A model generated the notes under the pieces. It had not been told where the DNA came from and did no database searches. It saw only the letters and a list, made by a program, of their open reading frames with translations. A stretch of DNA of 8,920 nucleotides. It comes from JBCDLI01 sp038745535. GTDB lineage: Bacteria > Pseudomonadota > Alphaproteobacteria > Rhizobiales > Rhizobiaceae. Position 1 is the stretch's first letter. Each line of letters begins with the position of its first letter. The DNA lies in NCBI GenBank assembly GCA_038745535.1, contig JBCDLI010000072.1, positions 1 to 8,920 of the forward strand. Direction: 5' to 3'. Below, piece after piece: positions 5,516-8,920 of the stretch. The position numbers and the translations under genes were made by a program.

Positions 5516-6910
5516 ATGGCCAAGCCAAATGATTACGTGGTCGCAGACATCGCTCTAGCCGATTTCGGCCGCAAGGAAATCGAAATAGCCGAAACCGAAA
5601 TGCCGGGCCTTATGGCGTGCCGTGAGGAATTTGGTGCTGAAAAGCCGCTGAAAGGCGCGCGGATTGTCGGTTCGCTGCACATGACGATCCAAACAGCGGT
5701 TCTCATCGAGACGCTCGTTGACTTGGGTGCTGATGTACGCTGGGCCTCCTGCAACATTTATTCCACGCAAGACCACGCGGCTGCAGCCATTGCTGCGTCA
5801 GGCGCTCCGGTCTTTGCGGTCAAAGGCCAGACGCTGGAAGAGCATTGGGACTATCTCGATAAGTCATTCATGTTTGAGGACGGTCCAAACATGATCCTCG
5901 ACGACGGTGGCGATGCGACCTTGTATGTTTTGCTGGGCGCGCGGGCTGAAGCCGGTGAAGAGATCATTCCGGTTCCCCAGTCTGAGGAAGAAGAAGTCAT
6001 TAAAGCGCAGATAAAGAAGCGCATGGCTGCATCACCGGGCTGGTTCACCAAAATTCGCGACCAGATCAAAGGTGTGTCTGAAGAGACGACGACAGGCGTG
6101 CACCGCCTTTATGAACTGGTACAAAAAGGCCAGCTGCCATTCCCGGCAATCAATGTAAATGACAGCGTTACCAAGTCAAAGTTCGACAACAAGTATGGCT
6201 GTAAGGAATCGCTTGTCGACGGCATCCGCCGTGCGACTGACACTATGATGGCGGGCAAAACCGCTGTGGTTTGCGGCTATGGAGATGTGGGCAAGGGCTC
6301 AGCTGCCTCGTTGCGCGGTGCCGGTGCACGGGTAAAGGTCACCGAAATTGATCCAATCTGCGCGCTGCAAGCGGCGATGGACGGGTTTGAAGTTACCACA
6401 CTCGAAGACTCGGTGGAGCATGCAGACATCTTCATCACCACGACTGGTAATAAAGATATCATCCGCATCGAGCATATGCGCGCGATGAAGGACATGGCGA
6501 TTGTCGGCAATATTGGCCACTTCGATAACGAGATACAGGTTGCGGGTTTGCGTAACTTGAAAATGACCAACATCAAAGATCAGGTCGACATGTACGAAAT
6601 GCCGTCAGGCAATCGCATGATACTCCTGTCACAGGGTCGTCTGCTCAATCTCGGCAACGCGACCGGTCACCCTTCTTTCGTGATGTCAGCTTCGTTCACG
6701 AACCAAGTGCTTGCCCAAATCGAACTTTGGACCAACGGCGACAAATACAAAAACGATGTCTACATCTTGCCCAAAGAACTCGACGAGAAGGTTGCGCGTC
6801 TTCACCTCGCAAAGATCGGGGTGAAGCTCACCGAGTTGGAGCCAGAACAAGCCGATTATATTGGCGTAAAGGTCGAAGGCCCCTACAAGCCCGAGCACTA
6901 TCGCTACTGA
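5516..6910 (+). CDS. ahcY: Adenosylhomocysteinase (S-adenosyl-L-homocysteine hydrolase)
   Basis: Reversibly splits S-adenosylhomocysteine into adenosine and homocysteine, removing the inhibitory by-product of SAM-dependent methylation; cytosolic, NAD-bound, normally a tetramer. The 464-residue product has family length. Motifs: STQDHAAAAI and DDGGD (129-133) in the substrate domain, EETTTG (189-194), the catalytic stretch TKSKFDNKYGC with Lys220, Asp224, Asn225 and Cys229, the NAD-binding GYGDVGKG (254-261), and the C-terminal KPEHYRY with Lys458 and Tyr462 that closes over the neighbouring subunit's NAD. An insertion of roughly 40 residues starting near 155 is typical of many bacterial and plant enzymes. 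It has its own strong ribosome site and a terminator directly downstream, and may be transcribed alone or by readthrough from HPr. Nothing in the sequence departs from the family. Confidence 0.98.
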   Translation: MAKPNDYVVADIALADFGRKEIEIAETEMPGLMACREEFGAEKPLKGARIVGSLHMTIQTAVLIETLVDLGADVRWASCNIYSTQDHAAAAIAASGAPVFAVKGQTLEEHWDYLDKSFMFEDGPNMILDDGGDATLYVLLGARAEAGEEIIPVPQSEEEEVIKAQIKKRMAASPGWFTKIRDQIKGVSEETTTGVHRLYELVQKGQLPFPAINVNDSVTKSKFDNKYGCKESLVDGIRRATDTMMAGKTAVVCGYGDVGKGSAASLRGAGARVKVTEIDPICALQAAMDGFEVTTLEDSVEHADIFITTTGNKDIIRIEHMRAMKDMAIVGNIGHFDNEIQVAGLRNLKMTNIKDQVDMYEMPSGNRMILLSQGRLLNLGNATGHPSFVMSASFTNQVLAQIELWTNGDKYKNDVYILPKELDEKVARLHLAKIGVKLTELEPEQADYIGVKVEGPYKPEHYRY

Positions 6911-6937
6911 GCGACTTTATTTACCGCTGGAACTTCG

Positions 6938-6969
6938 AAAAGGCTCGCGCTTACCCCGCGGGCCTTTTT
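6938..6969 (+). terminator. Intrinsic terminator after ahcY
   Basis: AAAAGGCTCGCG (6938-6949) pairs with CGCGGGCCTTTT (6957-6968) over 12 positions with one T-G wobble, closing a 7-base loop, and runs into a T-tract (6965-6969). It lies 28 bp after the ahcY stop and should separate ahcY from the downstream kinase gene. Confidence 0.85.
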
Positions 6970-7145
6970 CGTTTCACCGTGACTTTGAGCTGATTTAGGA
7001 CAGTTATCTTCATCGCAAAAACGGGACCTTTTGCCTTCACGCGGAATCGCCGACGCGTTAGTTTGCAGTGATTCGTTACCGCTGCTTCGATCTATGTTGG
7101 TCTTCTGAAAAAGGGGCGTCGGTTAAACTGTGGAGAAAAGGCTTC

Positions 7146-8920
7146 ATGCACAGTTCAAATCGGCAAGCTGCGCGCAAACGTGGCCGCAATGGCAATCGCT
7201 TCGCTCTCTTAATTTCTGCCGTCGGTTTGTCGCTCGTTTCCGTATCAGCGGCGAACGCACAGGGTGAAGCTGTGGGCCAGTTGCAATCCATTTTGGACGA
7301 GGCAGCGCCGGTTATCAAAACCATAGACGTGCTGTTATCGGTCCTGTTTATCGGACTACTTGCGGCTGCCTTTGTCACCGCCATCCTTGGTATGCGCCAG
7401 CGAAGTAAAATTGCTGCTGAGAACAGCGCACTTCGCCACGCATTGTCCGATAAAACGACACAGGCAAACCGATTAGCCGCTGTGGTTTCCGCCGACGGTC
7501 AGGCGACGCTGATTTGGACGGTGGATGACACAAAGCCTCAACTTTTCGGCCAGTTAAGTGCCAAAGCTGCCGCGCCATCGAAATCGGCGTCTTTCTTGGC
7601 ATTTGGCCGATGGATTGAGCCAAAGTCTGCGGTGCAGCTAGAGCGATCAATCGCTGAACTGCGCGAAAATGCTCGCTCGTTCTCAGGGGTTTTTGAGACA
7701 ATTTCCGGTCAGCCGCTGGAAGTCACCGGACGCACCAGCGGTGGCGCAGCAATCGTATACATGCGCGAACTTAGCGAAGAACGCGCACGTTACTATCGCT
7801 TTCAATCCGAACATGAAGCAGTCGTTGAGCGGTTGTCGATTTTTGAAAAATTGCTCAACGCCGTGCCGTCACCGGCTTGGCTTCGTGAGCCCGATGGCAG
7901 CCTGACATGGGCCAATACAGCGTATCTCAACGCTATGGGTACACATGATTTGGTAAGCGCTTCCCGCCTCAGCGATGATCCTTTCCGAGTTTCGCGAAAT
8001 GACCGGAGCAACCAAGCGTTAGTCCGCGATGGCGTGCTCAATGATGAGACGACCACGGTCGTCGCGGGAGACCGCAGGGTATTTCGAACCACCGTGGTCT
8101 CAACCGAAGGAAATCTCATTGGCTTGGCGGAAGACCATACCAGTGAAGACTCAGTGCGCCGCGAACTTTCCAAGACCATTTCCCTGCACGAGGAAACGCT
8201 CGACGGCCTCAACACAGCAGTCGCGATGTTCGACGAGAATAAGCGCCTTAGATTTTATAATCAGGCGTTCGCGGAGCTCTGGGATCTGCCGCCGGTGTTC
8301 CTTGAAAAACTGCCTGACATGTCGCTGCTGCTTAATCAGTTGCGCACGGAAGGAAAGCTTCCCGAGATGCCGGAATGGCAGCGCTGGAAGAACAATATCC
8401 TTGATCGTTTCCAAGCCGTCGCGCCTGATCAGGATTGGTGGCATTTGCCGGACGGTCGCATGATCCGTGTCATGGCTCATCCACATCCAAAGGGCGGTAT
8501 GACGTGGGTATTTGAGAATTTCACCGAGCGCCGTGATTTGGAAAGCCGCTTTGCGATTTTGACGAGGGTGCAGTCTGAAACCCTTGACCATCTTGCAGAA
8601 GGCGTTGCTGTTTTCTCACCAAACGGCAATCTGGAACTGCACAATCCTGCCTTTTCAGAATTTTGGGGTTTGAGAAAACTCTTGGAGCGCGAGCGGGTCC
8701 ACATCACAGCGATCCAGAATTCTTGGAATGAGCACGATGCGGAATATGATCTGTGGAGCGAGCTCACCGGGCTCGTCACCGGATTTGATGAACAACGCGG
8801 AACACAAAATGGCCGCTTTGAATTTGCCGATCAAACACTGACGTGGAGCGCGCTACCGCTTCCAAACAGTCAAACCATGATCACTTTCATGGACACAACG
8901 GGCGTGGAGCAAATCGAGCG
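7146..8920 (+). CDS. divL: Membrane-anchored multi-PAS sensor kinase, DivL-like, 5' part
   Basis: The frame stays open for 591 codons to the right edge. Residues 1-18 are basic, 19-36 hydrophobic and signal-like (ending AANAQ), and 60-82 form a second membrane segment, followed by a helical linker. Then come repeated PAS-like units: a degenerate one near 105-200, then units starting near 231 (LLNAVPSPAWLREPDGSLTW), 350 (GLNTAVAMFDENKRLRFYNQ) and 475 (HLAEGVAVFSPNGNLELHN). The final visible residues (TTGVEQIER) look like the entry to a HisKA helix, which is outside the window together with the ATPase domain. In Agrobacterium and relatives the gene at this place near ahcY is DivL, a cell-cycle protein that controls CckA and whose Caulobacter form has Tyr instead of His at the phospho-site. 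That residue cannot be read here, so DivL is inferred from position and PAS layout. The ATG has AAAGG close upstream. Confidence 0.72.
   Translation, partial: MHSSNRQAARKRGRNGNRFALLISAVGLSLVSVSAANAQGEAVGQLQSILDEAAPVIKTIDVLLSVLFIGLLAAAFVTAILGMRQRSKIAAENSALRHALSDKTTQANRLAAVVSADGQATLIWTVDDTKPQLFGQLSAKAAAPSKSASFLAFGRWIEPKSAVQLERSIAELRENARSFSGVFETISGQPLEVTGRTSGGAAIVYMRELSEERARYYRFQSEHEAVVERLSIFEKLLNAVPSPAWLREPDGSLTWANTAYLNAMGTHDLVSASRLSDDPFRVSRNDRSNQALVRDGVLNDETTTVVAGDRRVFRTTVVSTEGNLIGLAEDHTSEDSVRRELSKTISLHEETLDGLNTAVAMFDENKRLRFYNQAFAELWDLPPVFLEKLPDMSLLLNQLRTEGKLPEMPEWQRWKNNILDRFQAVAPDQDWWHLPDGRMIRVMAHPHPKGGMTWVFENFTERRDLESRFAILTRVQSETLDHLAEGVAVFSPNGNLELHNPAFSEFWGLRKLLERERVHITAIQNSWNEHDAEYDLWSELTGLVTGFDEQRGTQNGRFEFADQTLTWSALPLPNSQTMITFMDTTGVEQIE

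Noticed and set aside
7802..8591. Reverse-strand open frames of 137 and 146 codons within the DivL-like gene
   Set aside because: They are antisense to a continuous 591-codon frame with PAS motifs and have no recognisable product.

Overview
The window looks like a chromosomal segment of an alphaproteobacterium of the order Hyphomicrobiales (Rhizobiales). Gene order and protein sequences both fit the conserved block pckA / chvI-chvG-hprK-EIIA(Man)-HPr / ahcY / divL-like kinase known from Agrobacterium, Sinorhizobium and Brucella (where chvI/chvG are called bvrR/bvrS). GC content looks moderate by eye (low-to-mid 50s percent), lower than in most rhizobia. I saw no insertion sequence, CRISPR array, tRNA or rRNA.

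Layout: (1) 1-1274, minus strand: 5' part of pckA (ATP-dependent PEP carboxykinase); its C-terminus lies beyond the left edge. (2) 1275-1636: a 362-bp AT-rich divergent control region between pckA and chvI, with a LacI-type palindrome and two related tandem repeats of 11-bp period. (3) 1637-5422, plus strand: a compact cluster of chvI (response regulator), chvG (membrane sensor kinase), hprK (short HPr kinase/phosphorylase), an EIIA(Man)-type PTS protein and HPr. (4) 5423-5515: a short spacer with a nested inverted repeat and a candidate promoter, then ahcY (S-adenosylhomocysteine hydrolase) closed by a strong intrinsic terminator. (5) 7146-8920: 5' part of a membrane-anchored multi-PAS sensor protein that fits DivL by position and architecture; the dimerisation and ATPase regions lie beyond the right edge.

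How the genes fit together: ChvG/ChvI senses envelope or acid stress and controls envelope and metabolic genes. HPr, EIIA(Man) and HprK are members of the sugar-transport-independent regulatory PTS of these bacteria, which links phosphorylation state to carbon and nitrogen metabolism. PckA is the entry step of gluconeogenesis, and its control region is shared with chvI. AhcY and the DivL-like protein are separate units (methyl cycle and cell-cycle control).

The block itself is a known, conserved one. The most notable local oddities are: hprK homology extends upstream of any ATG/GTG/TTG codon, in the same frame as chvG and separated from it only by the chvG TGA; paired tandem repeats and a palindrome sit between pckA and chvI; and a nested dyad lies just before ahcY.
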